Assembly (NCBI GenBank): GCA_003864495.1
Contig: ML133381.1
Location: 62,001-126,000 of the forward strand
Source of the DNA: Nemopilema nomurai
Lineage: Eukaryota; Cnidaria; Scyphozoa; Rhizostomeae; Rhizostomatidae
Direction of reading: 5' to 3'
DNA: 64,000 nt
A program made the translations under genes and the position numbers. The notes beneath the pieces are model-generated. The model searched no databases, had not been told where the DNA came from, and worked only from the letters and a program-made list of their open reading frames with translations. Each line of letters opens with the position of its first letter. Position 1 is the stretch's first letter. Of this stretch, positions 47,201-62,200 are shown piece by piece.

Positions 47201-50200
47201 GGACTGCATATGGAGCAACAACGGACTGGTCTTCTTTCGCTCGCACCCCGCCCAGCTGATATATGCGAAGTGGTATTTCTCAGAGCGCACCGAAATTGTT
47301 GTAAGGAAATTTGTGGAGAGACTGGGGAGCCATAGACATTTGACTAATACAGGCGAAAGGAAATTGGGCTTTCATCGGATAGACATAACTGCTTTTCGGT
47401 GACAGAGTAACTTCTTTCGCGAAGCTTGACCGCTAATTTTTCCCCCTGAAGCAACGCTGTCACAAAAATGTAGCTACCGTCACATTCAAGTTCCTATGAC
47501 GTATTAAACTGTATTAATAGCAAACTGTATTCACTCGACTAAGTGCAATTAAGTGCTTGCTTTAATTCCATCACTGTAAGAAGGTGATTATCCACAGGAA
47601 CTGTTTTTCGATGGGCGCACTGGTTTATGGCCAATTAAGGTGCCTTTCTCTGATGTGGCGTTTCAGCTAGTGAAAATGAGATTTAAAATGCCTTTCCCTC
47701 TGAAAAGCAAACAACCTTGGATAGAAATTGAGAGATAGACAGAGGTTTCTTGGAATTCTCAGAGATCAGGTGGAGCATTGAGCTGCCTCCCACGGTCGAA
47801 GCCCCGTTATTGGAAGGAAATTTAGTCAGTGGCTTTTTTGTTGACAAAATCCTTTCACGGAGTTGCAGAGATAACGGATCTGTTATCGTTGACGTTTCCA
47901 AACCATTTCAACATGGAACGTGGCTTTGTGGCAACTATCCCACCCCTAAGCCACGCCCCAACACTAGTTTGTTATTGCCTGTTCACGAATAGCTGTCGTT
48001 GGTTTCAATGGGCAGGTCTTTCTGCGAGCGAGGGGCTTCTAAAACCGGTGCCGCAAAAGAAGGGAATGCGCTTAGCTCACATTGAATGTACACACCCATC
48101 GCGGCCCCTTTTGAGGTTGGGAACAAAAATTTCAAGCATTATGAACTGAAATATGATTTGCAGCTTAGCATTGAATTGGCGATGTCATGAGTCAATAGCA
48201 AACTGCAGATGTTTGTTTTTGCTTGTTCTGCAGTGAGCAAATTTGCGATCACGTCCAAAACATTGGGCACGTGAGAGGCAATTCAAACGAGACCCATTTA
48301 AGGGAAGTAGAGAATACCCTTTTGTAGAGGGGTAGATTAGAGCCCCCCATTTAAGATGCACCTGGATGCCGGTATAGGTTATGCAGGCTTTCTCGTTTCG
48401 GTTAACCAGTTGATCGTTTTATTATTGAAGCAAACGGAAATTCTTCTGCCTTGAGAACTGGACAAAGTGCGAAAATCTGTGACGTCATGGATGTAAAAAA
48501 CGAAATGACAGAAAGGACCGACATCTGGAAATACCGTACCTGCTAAAGAAAGCTAAAACACGTACCTGCTCAAGTGAATTTAGCCCGGATTCAGAGCCCA
48601 CTTCTCTGATACTGGCCAACACGGCTTCTCTGGCTTCCTATAAAGAAATAATATTGCTTCATTTAAACCCTTTGTCACGTCACAGTACTTATTCTAGCTT
48701 AGGGTGCCTTCCAATCTTCAGCGCACAGTAACTTTTAAATAGGAAACTTTGCTCGATTCTTGCAGCTGTATTTTTGAATAACAGAATTTTAGCACAATCG
48801 ATCTCTAGCCGATCTCTCATGGAAACGACCTAATTTTTCTAAATCCATCACCGATCCGCCATTAAGTGTGGTCACCAGTTCGCAGGGACACGAATGCTTT
48901 TTCACAAAACAAAACATATTCTTTAACCAAACTGGGCAAACTTCAAAGTAAAAACAAACAGCGTTGCAGTGACATTCAATATGATTTATTGCTCTTTACG
49001 TTCAATATGATCACCTGCCCCTTCAAGATATAACCCAGATTTCTTCAGTCGAATTATCAGGAGTCGCATCAAATCATGAGCAATATTATCAAGAGTTGCA
49101 ATATTGAAACTTCACAACAGAAGCGTTTTGAGTCAATAGCCCCAGAAAAACGCTGCACCGAATAACCAAGTCGTTTTATAAGGAGCGAATGCGAAGAAAT
49201 TAGGAGTGCTTATGAAAGGCACAATTCTAGAATCATTCGTCACGTGATTCTTGACCAGGCTCCCTACAACGGGTTCGTCATTCATACGAGACTTATACCC
49301 AGTTCTGGGCGGCGCACAATAAAATCGAAGCCGTGTAGAGAAGTGTTAGGGAACATTTCAAAAATTGAACATGATTGGATTGGAATTGTACGAAAAATTT
49401 CCCCAACCAATCTGGGTTTTCTAACTTCAATCTAATCCTTTCTTCTACTCGTACATTTGTTCTAGAGCCCGTTATTATTATATCCGTTCCAAACTTTCCC
49501 ATCCTAGACAATGTAACCGTTTCATATTGTTGGGTGCTCCGGAATGATGGATGAGAGCAAGCTTTACGTTTTTGAATTACGGTTCGTTTTAGTGGTGTCA
49601 CAATGCCCGATACAATAAAGAAAAAGGATAAAGTGACAAAGACCAACCGGTTATTTTGCTTATAAAAAGCAGAAAATGAATTTACTAACCTCTGTTTGAT
49701 TAAATTGACTAAATAGTATTAGAAACATATATTTGCCCTTAGAAGCTTGTCCAGAAATGTTTGCCATTAGAGTTACAGATCATAGCAAACATATGCAGCA
49801 CTCCAGACATTGCCCTTTTGTCTAGCCTATGTCACTTTCAAAGTTGAATTTTCTGGTCGGGAAACCTTTAGCTAGCAAGTTGAAAAACATAAATAAATAT
49901 GGCAGAAATGGTTAACAAAAATAATGTATGAATGGAGAAATATATGGAACGTATAGAAATAATAGAAACATAAGAAACGCGTATAATATGGAGAGAATGA
50001 AGCATAAGTTTCTGAATGACGCTGAAAACCAGACTAAGTCTAGATAGGAAAATGGTGTTTGGCCATACCTCTTTTGTGCACAAATCTTCGAAACTTCCTC
50101 GTATATTATGTCTTTTTGCCCACTCTTCCAATGTCTCTTTTTCAGGACAAACAAGAGCAACTGTGCAAGTCTAATGGAAAGTAAATTGAATTAAGTCTCT

Positions 50201-53200
50201 TGCAACTTTACTGTGGCTGAATTTTAATGTAGGGGTGCAAAACGTTTATGAACTATAGCAAAGTTTTGAAAATCGGAGTCACAAATCAAAGAGTCACAAA
50301 TCGGAAATGCAAGTATGTATCTTTATTAACCATGCCATTTGCAAAGCGTAGTTACAGTGAGGACAAATCTTATCAGGGGAGGCAGATCTACGTCTTTTTT
50401 GCAAATTCGGTAGCGTTACTTTTACTTTGAATAATTGCAAAAAGCATTAGGTGGATTTTTACGTCCTAGATATTTTGCAAAAAGTATCCAAAGGTGTCAC
50501 TAAGTCTGCAGTTGAAGCTTCAAAATGCATCACGGCGACTACTCTCGTCTGAGCAACAACAGACTACAAATTTCTCAATAAACAAAGCCACTGTTTGAAT
50601 ACTTGAAACATGAAGACCAATTTGTTAATCTACCCCGCAAGCCAATTGAAAAGCCGTCTTTTGCCGGGATTTTTGCAGATTAACCGAAAGAATGAACAAA
50701 ACGGGTCTTCACATGCAACATATGCAACTTTCTCGCTTTAATCATTGAAGGAATTATCGAAGAAAGGCTATTGTTTCATCTTGTCTCGATAGGAAATTAT
50801 ATCAATTCGTACAATGACAACGGAAGACTCATACTTTTCCCTCGCTAACTAACCCGCATGGCGCCGAGGAGAAGGTTCTGAAAGATTGAAATCTCCAAAT
50901 CTGCAAAGCAGCTGAATGATGTTTAAAGACACTCATTCATCGATCGGCCGAAAGGAGGGCAAATTGCTGGGGCAAGAGCATAACGTGATTATCAAGTCCA
51001 ACTAAACTATGATTATAAAACAGCAGCTAGACCAATCCTTCGTGGTGGTCAAAAAGGTCTCCAGACTAATGCTGCGAAACAGACTCAAACAACTCAATGA
51101 CCGTCATTTGCTTGTGTTGCTAATGCCTATTGGTTGCTCAAATATATTCAGACAATACCATCTCACAAGTCCGTGAGGGCTCCATGCAGCACCAATTGTA
51201 AGTCGGAAAAATTTACAGCACAGGCCTTAGGCCTAATCAACTTTTCTAGGCCTGGCTCGAAGAAAAAAAGTTTGCCCAAGAAATTAGTTCTTCGTTCAAA
51301 TGTCCCATTTTTTTCTCTTGCCGTCTCGTTGTTAACAGAACGAAAACGCATTGAATCAATTCTCTACAACCTAACCCCTTATGTGGTGCTTCTCAAGAAT
51401 GCATAATCGTAATTAGAGAACAGTATGGCAGAAACACATTTGAATGCAATAACTACTCAGTGTTCCACTGGGTAAGCAATTTGCTGATATAACTTTCTAG
51501 TAATGATTGCAACTGTTATGGAAAGATAGCCTCACAGACATTCTTTGATTTTTAACTGATAAGGACCTAAACGTACAACTGAAAACGTTTCTAACTCTGC
51601 ATAGATTGTACTTCGTGAAACATGTCTGTATGTAATAACAACGAAATTGGAGGCTCTATGTTATCAAAGTGAAATATACCTACCCTCAAACTGTCTCCAG
51701 TGACAAAGACTTGCGACACGAGTGAAGATCTTAAGTATACTATCTCGATCTTTTCAGGCGCAATGTATTCACCCTTTAATGAAAAAAGCAAGCATCAAAA
51801 TAAGGCATTCAAGTTATTGAAGGACAATAGGGTATTCATTAGTGATCATTTCTACCAGCAAATTCTAAGAGTATTCTCAGTATATTTATTATATCAAGAA
51901 ATTTAGAGAATCTGAAAACCACAACGATCCAAGCCTACATAGCCTATAGGGTAGTCCTTTTCTTCCACCACTGACCCTGTTGTGTTCAGCACTCCAAAGG
52001 GGTAAAAGCTTCTATCAAATCAACAGAGATTTGATATTCTTAACATGTGCTGTAATACTCTTCTGTAGCAAAAAAGTTAACTAGAGCCAAACTGACAAAA
52101 ACATTGACCATATATACGGATATGTTGAAAATAATGTGCAATTAAATCAACGCAGCGTAGTTTGATATACGAGATAAGACATTTATAAAACATTAAAACT
52201 ACAGGCACTGCAGAAGCCAGATAGCAGGGACCGTTTGGTTGAAACCACAAGCGGATCGAGCTGTTATATGGTGATTAGAGAACAGGGGGTCATTTCAAGA
52301 GTCAATCTGTTATGGCTGAGATGAAACTGACGAGCCCGTGAAATTGCAAATTCCATGGAATTGGTCATATTTCCATGAACATTATTACTTGTCCACTTCA
52401 CCGAGTGTCGCATAGAAACCAGGTGTCCTTCGTTTCTCAATCCAAGTCTGCACACTTTTATATAAGAATATTTTAGAGTCTATAAGAGTATCGAGGCTTA
52501 AAATTGCTAAAATTCAAGGGTAATTTGAGAATAATGCCAGATTAAACCGTCATCAAGACTTAAATTTCTTCTTAATCTGAGTTCTCTCCCATAGCAAAAC
52601 AACTGTCATAATGATCATAAGATGACCGTATTTGTATCATTGGATTTCGCATTTTGAAATCAAATTTGTTGTTCTATTTGTTCTTGTTGAAATTTTGCGA
52701 TGAAGCAACACACCAAGAAAGATTTAATATTGTTCTTTGAACTTAAGGCCAATTTACACCTTGTGTTGGGCAATAATAACTAAAGAATAATCTTAGGCTC
52801 AAAATCGAAAATTTTCAAGAATTTGGAGGCTCGGCAAAAATTAAGTATTCTTATAAAAAAGTGTGTAGACCGTGAACTCAAATGTATCCAAAAATCAACT
52901 CCAGCAAATGTTTTGATAAGAATATAGGCTAAAATATAGGCTAAAATATACGCTAAAATACTAAATTAGTGACGTATTACATAGTAAGTCTGGTACCCAG
53001 GGTACCTTGCTGATGGCATATAGATATTCTCATGGCGAACCTTCCATTTTTGCTAAACATTGCAGCAGCATTTATCCCTCGTGACGTCATCAATATGACC
53101 TCCAAGATATGACTTGTATAGAAAACACCTACCTGCGCAAGCTTGAAGATGTGTTTCTTTCTGTCTATGATGGTTAATGTACCATTCTGAAATAAAAAAA

Positions 53201-56200
53201 GTTGTAAGTAGATGTAACAACAAACGGAGAAGTGGAACATGTGCTCCCAAAATCCTGAGCTCAGGTAGCTTCCAATTTAAGGAAATTAAAGTGAAATCAC
53301 CAGTAGATGAGTTAAAGCCTGTCAGGGTTGAACAATTTCGGAAACACGCCTCGATTTCATCGCACTTGCTGTTATATACCCATTCACTTGAGACAAAATG
53401 AAAAAACATACATGCCAACTCTGCATGTGCATATGTTTGGTTACCATTATAGCATATACCAAACGTTGACAGGTAGCAAAAGCATTTTTCCGGATGGAGG
53501 AGCATCTACGGTCCTGCGCAGGGTCCCTGAGTTTTGCTTCTAGACCCTTGCTTACAGTTTTCCTTAGAAATGCTCCTTACTAGTGTTTGATTTTCTTACA
53601 ATGGTAGCTAATATGCATGTTCATTTTTTTGTTCTTATTCACCTATGGAAGAACTAATCTATATTTTCTTGATAACGCGACAACAAGCATCAATGTATAA
53701 TAGCATACAGAGCCTAAACTTTAAAAAAATCGAAACGAGATTGATACATAATTGCAAACGGTTATGTTTTCAGTTTGTTTCTTGTCTCCACCTCTCGCGC
53801 ATAAATAGTAGATTTAGACCCCGTTTACACTGTTACGGGACGGTTCCAGTTGTTCCGTTTAGCCGTTGCGTTTACACTGTACCGGTACGACCTTAATTCG
53901 ATGGTAGAACATTGTTCAAAGGAGGCTGTATTTCGTCAACCGAGGATTTTATTTTGCCGCCAAAATCAACATTCAAAATTTTATGAAAGAGAACATTTTA
54001 GAAGGCGAAGACGGTGGTAGCCATCGTAAATGGCTGCTAATTATATATTCAGCCCAGCGATCACTATCACTGATTTTTACAAGGTATTAAGGAATTTGAC
54101 AACCTCGTTTTGATTTTCAACAGCCATCCTGACAATTCCCTGGTCTAAAAAATTGGGCAAAAATCAAAGCCTCGATTACCCGAAGCAGCAATACAAAGAC
54201 CTCTTTGTGAATCCGTGACAAATCGTCTCGGATAGGTGTTTTCACTGTCCCGTTCAAAAACGGAACCGTAACGGTACAAAATTCGTTCGCTTTCAAAGCA
54301 GGGTCAAAACTGTTCCGGATAGCAGAGCAAAATCGTCACGGTTCCACAGTGCTACTGTAAACGGAAGGGCGGACCGCGACGGTTTTGTCACGGTTCCAAA
54401 CTTGCACGGGACAGTGTAAACGGGGTCTTAGCTTTAAGAAAGCCATAGTTAATGTAATGGGATTCTTAGGGTGTGATTAAAGAGCATTGTATGGTTTAAG
54501 AGAGTAATGGCTTTTTAGAGTGCGTGAAATTACATTGTCAATTTTTGTACCAGCTATTAACTATAGCGTCTTGTAAACCAAAGCTATTTTGTAATTTTAC
54601 TTGCTTGGACTTGACTTAATTTCGATATCTCGGGAATCTATGGAATTGCCAATGGAGAATGCCTTATTCACTAAATCCGATTGGGAATCAAGATCAGTGG
54701 CGTGTGGACAACTTAAAAATACTGCTAGACACATCTCTGTTTTTAGACAAAGATTAGAAAAAAGATTATGGTAAAGGAGGGCATTCTTGGTAAGAATTAG
54801 AGAGTAAGAACGAGTATCAGGGAGATATGATGAACAGCAGACATATTGTTAACTCAAATAAAGTCTATTTGGCTTGATAAAATATACATGACAGTAATGG
54901 GGTGAATTTAGTCAAAAAAAGGAAAACAGGGAGAGAACAGGACATTGGTTGGATCTCTAATGAACGTCTTAATTGGTTGTCTTTCCCTCAATCAAAGTTC
55001 CAATAATATTTTCACATAGTAGTTTTGCCTAAGTGTTTCAAGGTTCTAAAGCAAGAAAGCTTCAAGTGAATCAAAAAGGTACTCAGTTTCAGTTAAACGA
55101 AACACGATACCATATGCCAGAGTCATGGGCACCGTACAGAACCAATAATCAATCATGAATGAAATTGTTTGTCTTACAAACGAGGAAACTAATTTGCTTT
55201 AGTTTGCATCTAGCAAGCAATCTTCTGAAGGGATCCGGCATGGGCTATTTTCGGAGCTTTCTAGCAAGGAAAAGGGTCATGGTTCTCCAGTCACATTAAG
55301 TCAAAGAAGCTATGTAACAGCATACTCCAAATGTAGCAATGATTACAGATTAAACCATGTACCAAATGACCGTTAGCACCCTCGAGTAGATGTCCATAGC
55401 TCAGATACCATCGCCTTCAGGTACTCTGGACTTCCACTTGTGGCAGAGAACAGAGAGACACGTACTCAGCCTGGCAACGTTTGACATAATGCTCCTACCG
55501 CTTCAACACATTTATACAGGTTTGTGTTCCCGATGTTCCAGCAAAAAATAAATCGACAATTTCTAATCACATGTAACATTTCCAAAGCTGTGTACATTCG
55601 ACACGGTTGTATCTATTGGCTAAATCTTGGACACGTGCTACCATTTCTAATTATGCTATGAGACCGGGAGAGTTTTCACCTAGGTTTTCACCTTAGAACA
55701 GCTATCCCATATACCCGGCCGCCATGACAAATCACAATGAAGCGGTCTCAAGAAACGAAACAGCCGCCTTGCTTCCTTCCTACACCAACTTCCTAGGGAG
55801 GAAGGTCTAGCCTCGTCTGAACGGCAAGTCGATAACCTCAAAAAATATAGCGGATGGTGGAATTTCCCGTCTTTGGTCTACTGCAAAAACAGTCCCTAAT
55901 GCATAGCCATCTTCTGGAAACCACAAACGAGGACAATGTCACTCGTCATTGGACGATTTCTGGCCAATTACATTAGCCATTCTCTAAGGAAATAATAAAA
56001 ACTACCAACGATGGCAGGTTAATGAAAAATGACAAACTCAAAAAACCACCGTGGATATTGGGACGGCCTCCGCGCAAAATCCAACATCGTTGCGCCAACT
56101 TTCACTCAATATCAAGTATAAAAACTATTAAAGGTCCTGACAGACATGAACATAACTATTCAATCATTTACATGTCATTGCGTAAGACTTCGCCTTGGAT

Positions 56201-59200
56201 GATTGTGGCATTGGGCCAGGTAACATCTGCAACATGCCTGTTGCCGTTAAGATATCTCTCAAACAGTGTATGTTGCATCTCAGTGACAAAGATATCGCGA
56301 GGAAACATTCCTTTCCCAGACGTTTTTGCTTCGCTAATTAAACTAAGATCCAAGACATTGGAAGTCTTGTCACAGTCATTACCAAATTGACCTGGCCTAA
56401 ATTCAGAAATACTTTTCGAGTCCTATAATACAGATAATAAAGTTAAACAAGAAAGAATTTTCCGCTGCTTTAAGCCTTAAGAATCTCTTCGACCAAATTT
56501 TAAACACTCATTGCTAACAAAGATCCCTTGCACGCCTTAAATCGTCCAAGCGAGCATCAAAAAATGGCCGTGAATTTCAACGGATCGCCAGTTCGGGGCG
56601 TTTAGATTTTATGCCCTTTTTCTCTTGCACTCCAAATCTCAAGTCCTGTTTTGCCAAAGTTTTCAAACCAGTCCACAATGATCGCTAACTAGGCTATGCT
56701 CTGGTCTTAAAATGGCGACTGGATGTCGATGAGCTATTCAGATTAAACTCTCTTCTACACTTTCATTAGAGAACTGATTATAAAAAAGATAGCAGTTCTT
56801 TGTACTCCAAGCAGCTGCATTTTCTATCCAACCATGTTAGGACCAAATTCCCAATTTAGCAGAAAGGAGAATTTGAGAAAGGGCGAAAGATTTGCTTACT
56901 TGGAGAAAACAACAAAATCAGTATCAAAACATTGTTGGTCTTCGCAATATCATTTTCATACTTCAAATTTTCATTATATTCAAACTATTATCCGAGTTTA
57001 AACCTTTTCCCTTACAAGTTGTCGAATACGTTGCATAATCATCAATCAAGCAATTGTATTGAGATCTAAAAACGATGTTTCATCCAAAAAGAAATCATTT
57101 TCCAATCTTGTTACAGAAATCAAAGCACAAAGGAAAAGCTTTACCGAGTTAGAAACGGAAAGCTCAGCAATTTTAATTTGTACTGTCTCTAACCGCAAAA
57201 CATCAAATGGACAGAAAAGTCGGCATCGTTAGCAAAACCTAAGCCCAAAACCAATTCTGACAGATTCAGCATGCTTAAGACATATCATTTCCACTCACAA
57301 AGACGAATAACAATTAAAGATAATAAACCCTCAAATTTCTGCGCACAAAAAGCCAATTGGGACGATTAAACCTTGCTTGGTGTGAATCCTTATTTTTACA
57401 GGCTTCGATCGCCCAGAATCAATCCATAGCCTGGTGACATTTCATCGCTCATCTACATTCACCTAATTCAAACTTCAAGAATTTTTGATTCAAGAACGCC
57501 AGTTTCTTCACGACTCACGATAGACACGAATAACACCGGGTGAGCGAATTTTTCGAACCGCAGAGCCGTGATTTTCCTGTGATTAACGTACTTTGTTGTC
57601 TGACTTTCCAGAGGGTGCAACGTTAGAAATTTCGAAAAGCTGATACAATAAATAGCCAATTGCAGATCGAAAGCGACTTGAGAGGTTGTGATGAATTAAA
57701 CGTGATTGACTGTATTACGATAAATCAGCTCCTTTTACACTTTTCTTAGAAGGAACGAAGTGAAAACACTTCCTGTCTGCAAAGAACTTCCCGAACGCGA
57801 TGTGTCACTCTCATATGTCACTCAACTTCACTTCAATGTACAATTTCAGTTTTCAATATAATATTCTCAAAGACGTCTTATAATATTCTGTTGCTTGCAA
57901 GACACAGAAGAACAACAGAATTACCGAAATTGGGGATGGGAATTAGCGAGAGTTTGAAACAGATATTGCAGAAAAATTTACACTGCAATTGTCCTTTTGT
58001 AATCACCGACGAGGAAGCATAGTAGTCAGTAGTCACTTCCTGTGGTTTAAACAAGTGCACCAATCTGGCAACATTTGTTTGGCATATAGACGAGTAAAAC
58101 CTCTCTTCAAACAAACAAATAAACAAACAAACAAACAAGCAAGCAAACAAACAAACAAACAAACAAACAAATTAGAGAATAATGTAGCTGGACAACTCAC
58201 CGGGAGCCATTTGCCAATGTCCCCAGTATGCAGCCACCCCTCTTCATCAAGAGCCTCCTTGGTCTTTTCTGGCTCTTTCAAATAACCCATAAACACACCC
58301 GGGCCTTGAATACACACCTAGAAATCAATTCGATAAAAAACCATTCTAATTTATCCACATAGCGACATTCTAATACAATGGTGGCCAAGTTTAGGCGTGT
58401 CTGATGACATACAACCGAGGTAAGTAGGTAAGGATAAAGGGAAATAGTTATGGAGGTATGTAAGTAAGCAAGGAAGTAGGTACATTGGTAGATAGGTAAT
58501 AATTGAAGTAGGGAAGTAAGAAAGTAAATAAATTGGTACGTAGATAAAAAAGTAAGTAAGGAAGTACTGAAAATAGTAGGCACGTGAACAGGGAAGTAAG
58601 GAAGAGCGTAAATAAATAGGAAAGATGGTAAGTAAGGAGGTAGGTAGGTAGGCGCCAGTGAGTTTGTTGGCCATAGTAGGAGGCGACCCAAAGGCTTTGA
58701 GAACTACCTACTGCCAGTCAAATTTCTAATGCCATATGCTAAGCATAGAGCCATTCAGTACCACCTAAATGCCTTCTTATGACCATGTCGTGATCCGACC
58801 CTCTGTGCACAAAGAAAGCACTCCGCACCGAGACGTTCGGTATCCGTGGAATACAAAACAAGCTTAGAGTTTTTCAGTACTGCCCGACATTGCAAATTTG
58901 GACTTCTTGAGAGTTTGTGCTTTTTATCTGAAGAGAATATCCAGTAGGGCCTTTGCCACAATAACAGAAGAGAGTGAATAGCTTCCGTTTAGTTGAAAAT
59001 TAACCCCCAATTAATGGAAGTTACGGGCAAAAAGACGACGCAAGATTTTTAACTAGATTAACACAAGGCCTTCTGACAGATAACAAAAGTCAAAGGAAAA
59101 GTATACAGATAAAAGAGACTTCAAAAATAATTCGCTTCTTCTAAATTCGCTGAATCCTTTCGAGTAGCTTTGCGTTTCAGTGAAGTTCTTGCATAAAGCG

Positions 59201-62200
59201 GGCGCAACATGCTTTATTATTGGTTGAAAGAACATACTTCTCCTTTGGAGTCCTTTGCAAAATAGTCCATGCTTGGAACATCGATCAGCTTGACTCTGCA
59301 GTGATTCATCGGTGGGCCAACGTGACCTACAGGTTATAAAAATCATGGATGATCTCTTATTCCATTTTGCATCTCGAGTCAAACGCTATAAAACCACTCC
59401 TGGACATTAAAGAGTAGAATAGAGAATTTACTTTTAACAAGCTGTTCATCAAGGTGCTGAATGTTGCATATTTTGAAATCAAACTACTAGCATGTCGATC
59501 TGTCGGGCTCACAGGATTGAAACATAAACGTAAATTCAGGACTCTGATGATCTGGAGCCTTGATTTAGAACAGGTTGTGCATCATCCACAACATCCACAG
59601 CAAAGCTAGATATATTAAGCTTCTGTAGAACTTTAAGCTCCTGTTCGCAAAGGCCTGATGGCAGGTTTGGTTTTTTGCTCAGCTATTAAACAAAATTTCC
59701 TAAATTAATCTCACAGCGAATCATACAACTGACATCATGCAACACATGACTGCCTGGCTTGGCTTTAATTTTTGTACATCAATCATTTGTCGTTTTACAA
59801 AGACAATACAACGGACGTCTTCTGGGACTTGACGTTTCAAGACGTTAGAATCATAACCTCATAGACATCAACAGATTGTTGCAACAATATGCTAACAAAT
59901 GCATTAATTAATAACGATCGCAACGAGTAATTAAAATTGACATGCATCAGTAAAGCGTATATGAGAACAGTTCTAGCAGTGCTGGCAAACAAGTTTTTTA
60001 GCTAATGCATAGGATCAAGGGGCAATAGCCAAAAAATATCTCAAAATTGTGAATAAAGTCAAATGGAAAAGATTTCAAAATCTTTCTGAAACCCTAAACT
60101 AGAAAATTTCAATAAACATTGGAATGCTGTCTATTGTTAGCAGTTAATCTGAGCTTTACAAGGGAATTACCTAACAAATTATCGCAGGCCAACCAAATGC
60201 ATAGAAAAACTGAAACCCGGAGAAATCTCAAACATATCGAATTTCTTCGGTACATGCTCGAGAAGGAGAAATCTTCCAACTTATTAAGGGAGAAGAATTT
60301 AAAGAGAAATTTTACGATCCTCTGATTGTCACTTCAGAAGAGAAGAAGATGCCAATTTTTTAAATTATAATATTGTGACTAGGCTTTCTTCAGTAGGTTG
60401 TGAATCTGAAATATTGGTAGCTTGACTGATGCGATAAACTCTCTGCACAGAAAAAGCTTTAAATTCATTTTTTCTTAGATGGGGCCAATCTTATAATCTA
60501 GGATAGGGCTTCTCATCGATGGGGCCAATCTTATAATCTAGGATAGGGCCTCTCATCGATGGGGCCAATCTTATAATCTAGGATAGGGCTTCTCATCGAT
60601 GGGGCCAATATACCAGATAATGGATCCCTAGATTGTTGCAAATTCTAATTTGACATCATTCTGTAAAAAGATACCGAAGCACTTCTTGCAAATCTTCTAA
60701 AAAGGCCCATGCTCGTGCTTCAAAACCAAAAAAAGATTTTACTTCTCCCTTTTCCATCTTTGAAATTTCACGAAGGGCTTGGAAATAGAGTATTTTTTTT
60801 ATAAAACATCCATTTGAAGTACATGTCTTTGTAGATTTGAACATAAATGCATTTTCTATGCACTTAAAACAGCCTATAACAGCTGACATTTCTTATAAGC
60901 CACAGCTTCTCTGTCTGCATTGTTAACACCTTGAAGTGGCTTTAAAAAATCTGTTAACATGAGCCAAAGCGAATAGTGTACAATTCATACACATGGGACG
61001 TGCAGGAGACAAGACTTGGAATATACAAAATTACGATGATCGAATCATCGACATATTTGATCGAAAAAAACGTTACAATACCTAGAGCTGGGTCGAATGG
61101 AGATCCCATTGTGCCGATTGCGGTACATTCAGTTTGTCCATAGCCTTCACAGACCTATCACGAATGATGTCACTGTCATGGTAGATGACGCCATATTTAC
61201 AGATAACTAAGTTAAAAGCAATTAGGTATCTTCCAGCAATGCTGTGACTAAATAAAAAGCGATTTAAAGCTTGCATTAATATTCTTACTACAGATAACCT
61301 ATGCTGATATTCAACGGCCCTACTATAGTTGTGATCAACAGGAGATGGGCTTTATTTGAAGCGAAAAGGGTGTGATAGGAAGAAAATACACAAACAAATG
61401 AAATAATCAAAAGGAGATTTAATTGAAAGGAGTATAACTGGCTTGTGTCAGATATCTGTATGAAACATGCTTGGAGTCGTAATTTTACCAAACACTCAAT
61501 GACAAGGTGTTCTCGTTTCATGTTTTGGTGAACATTTACTGCACAAAACCACAGGCACAAAGACAGTAGCTAAAGGATCGTTAATCAACGCCTGGTTTGT
61601 CAGGCTTGCAAAATGGTCAAAGCTGACATTAGGGTCAAATGCTCATTGCTTTTGGCCCTATCCATGGTCAGGCTTTTGGTTGAATATTGTCACAACACAT
61701 TAACTAGGCATCAGCGTCACAAGCAACCTGTACCAGAAAGCAAACTTGTCACGTTTGAAAGGACGATTGGCACAGCTGCGTAGGTTTTGCCAGTGGTTCA
61801 TTCTAAGAACAAGCGGAACTCACCCCATACAACGACAAGGAAAGTAGCATATCTGCTGTCTGGACAGGTGATTATTTCTCAATTTGATGAAGACTTATTT
61901 AGGTAGCTTAGTGGCACGAATACGGTTGCTTCAATGATTACATTACAGGTCCTCAGGGCAGGAACAGCGCTTATGGGATCATCCCGACAAGAACCTTTAG
62001 TGAGGAATGACACCTTACTTTTGCTAATTAGAAACCACATGCAAAAGAGAATACGGGGAATGTTAACAACATTACTCCTGATAATATTAGTAGATTTTGC
62101 TCTTTGGTCTCAGACACAAGGTTAATCTGGTTATGGTAATCCAGTAAGGAGGGATCGATATGAAATGCAAACTGGAAAGGGTAATCAGAGGGGCAGGTCA

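Larger units (their letters stand above)
53187..58200 (-). other. ACSL: 5.0-kb ACSL intron with MITE and microsatellite
   Basis: Contains the PIF/Harbinger-like MITE (53,817-54,427) and, at its 5' end, the CAAA tetranucleotide array. No additional exon recognised; the flanking exons join in frame (GKWLP-NGTLTII). Confidence 0.75.

Noticed and set aside
58278..58691. 137-codon minus-strand frame rich in Tyr/Leu/Pro
   Set aside because: Arises from the GTAA/GTAGGTA low-complexity tract; no motif or splice context.
61082..61144. Alternative ACSL acceptor ten bases inside exon b
   Set aside because: It would give a phase that does not join exon a; the acceptor at 61,155 restores VCEGYGQTE in frame.
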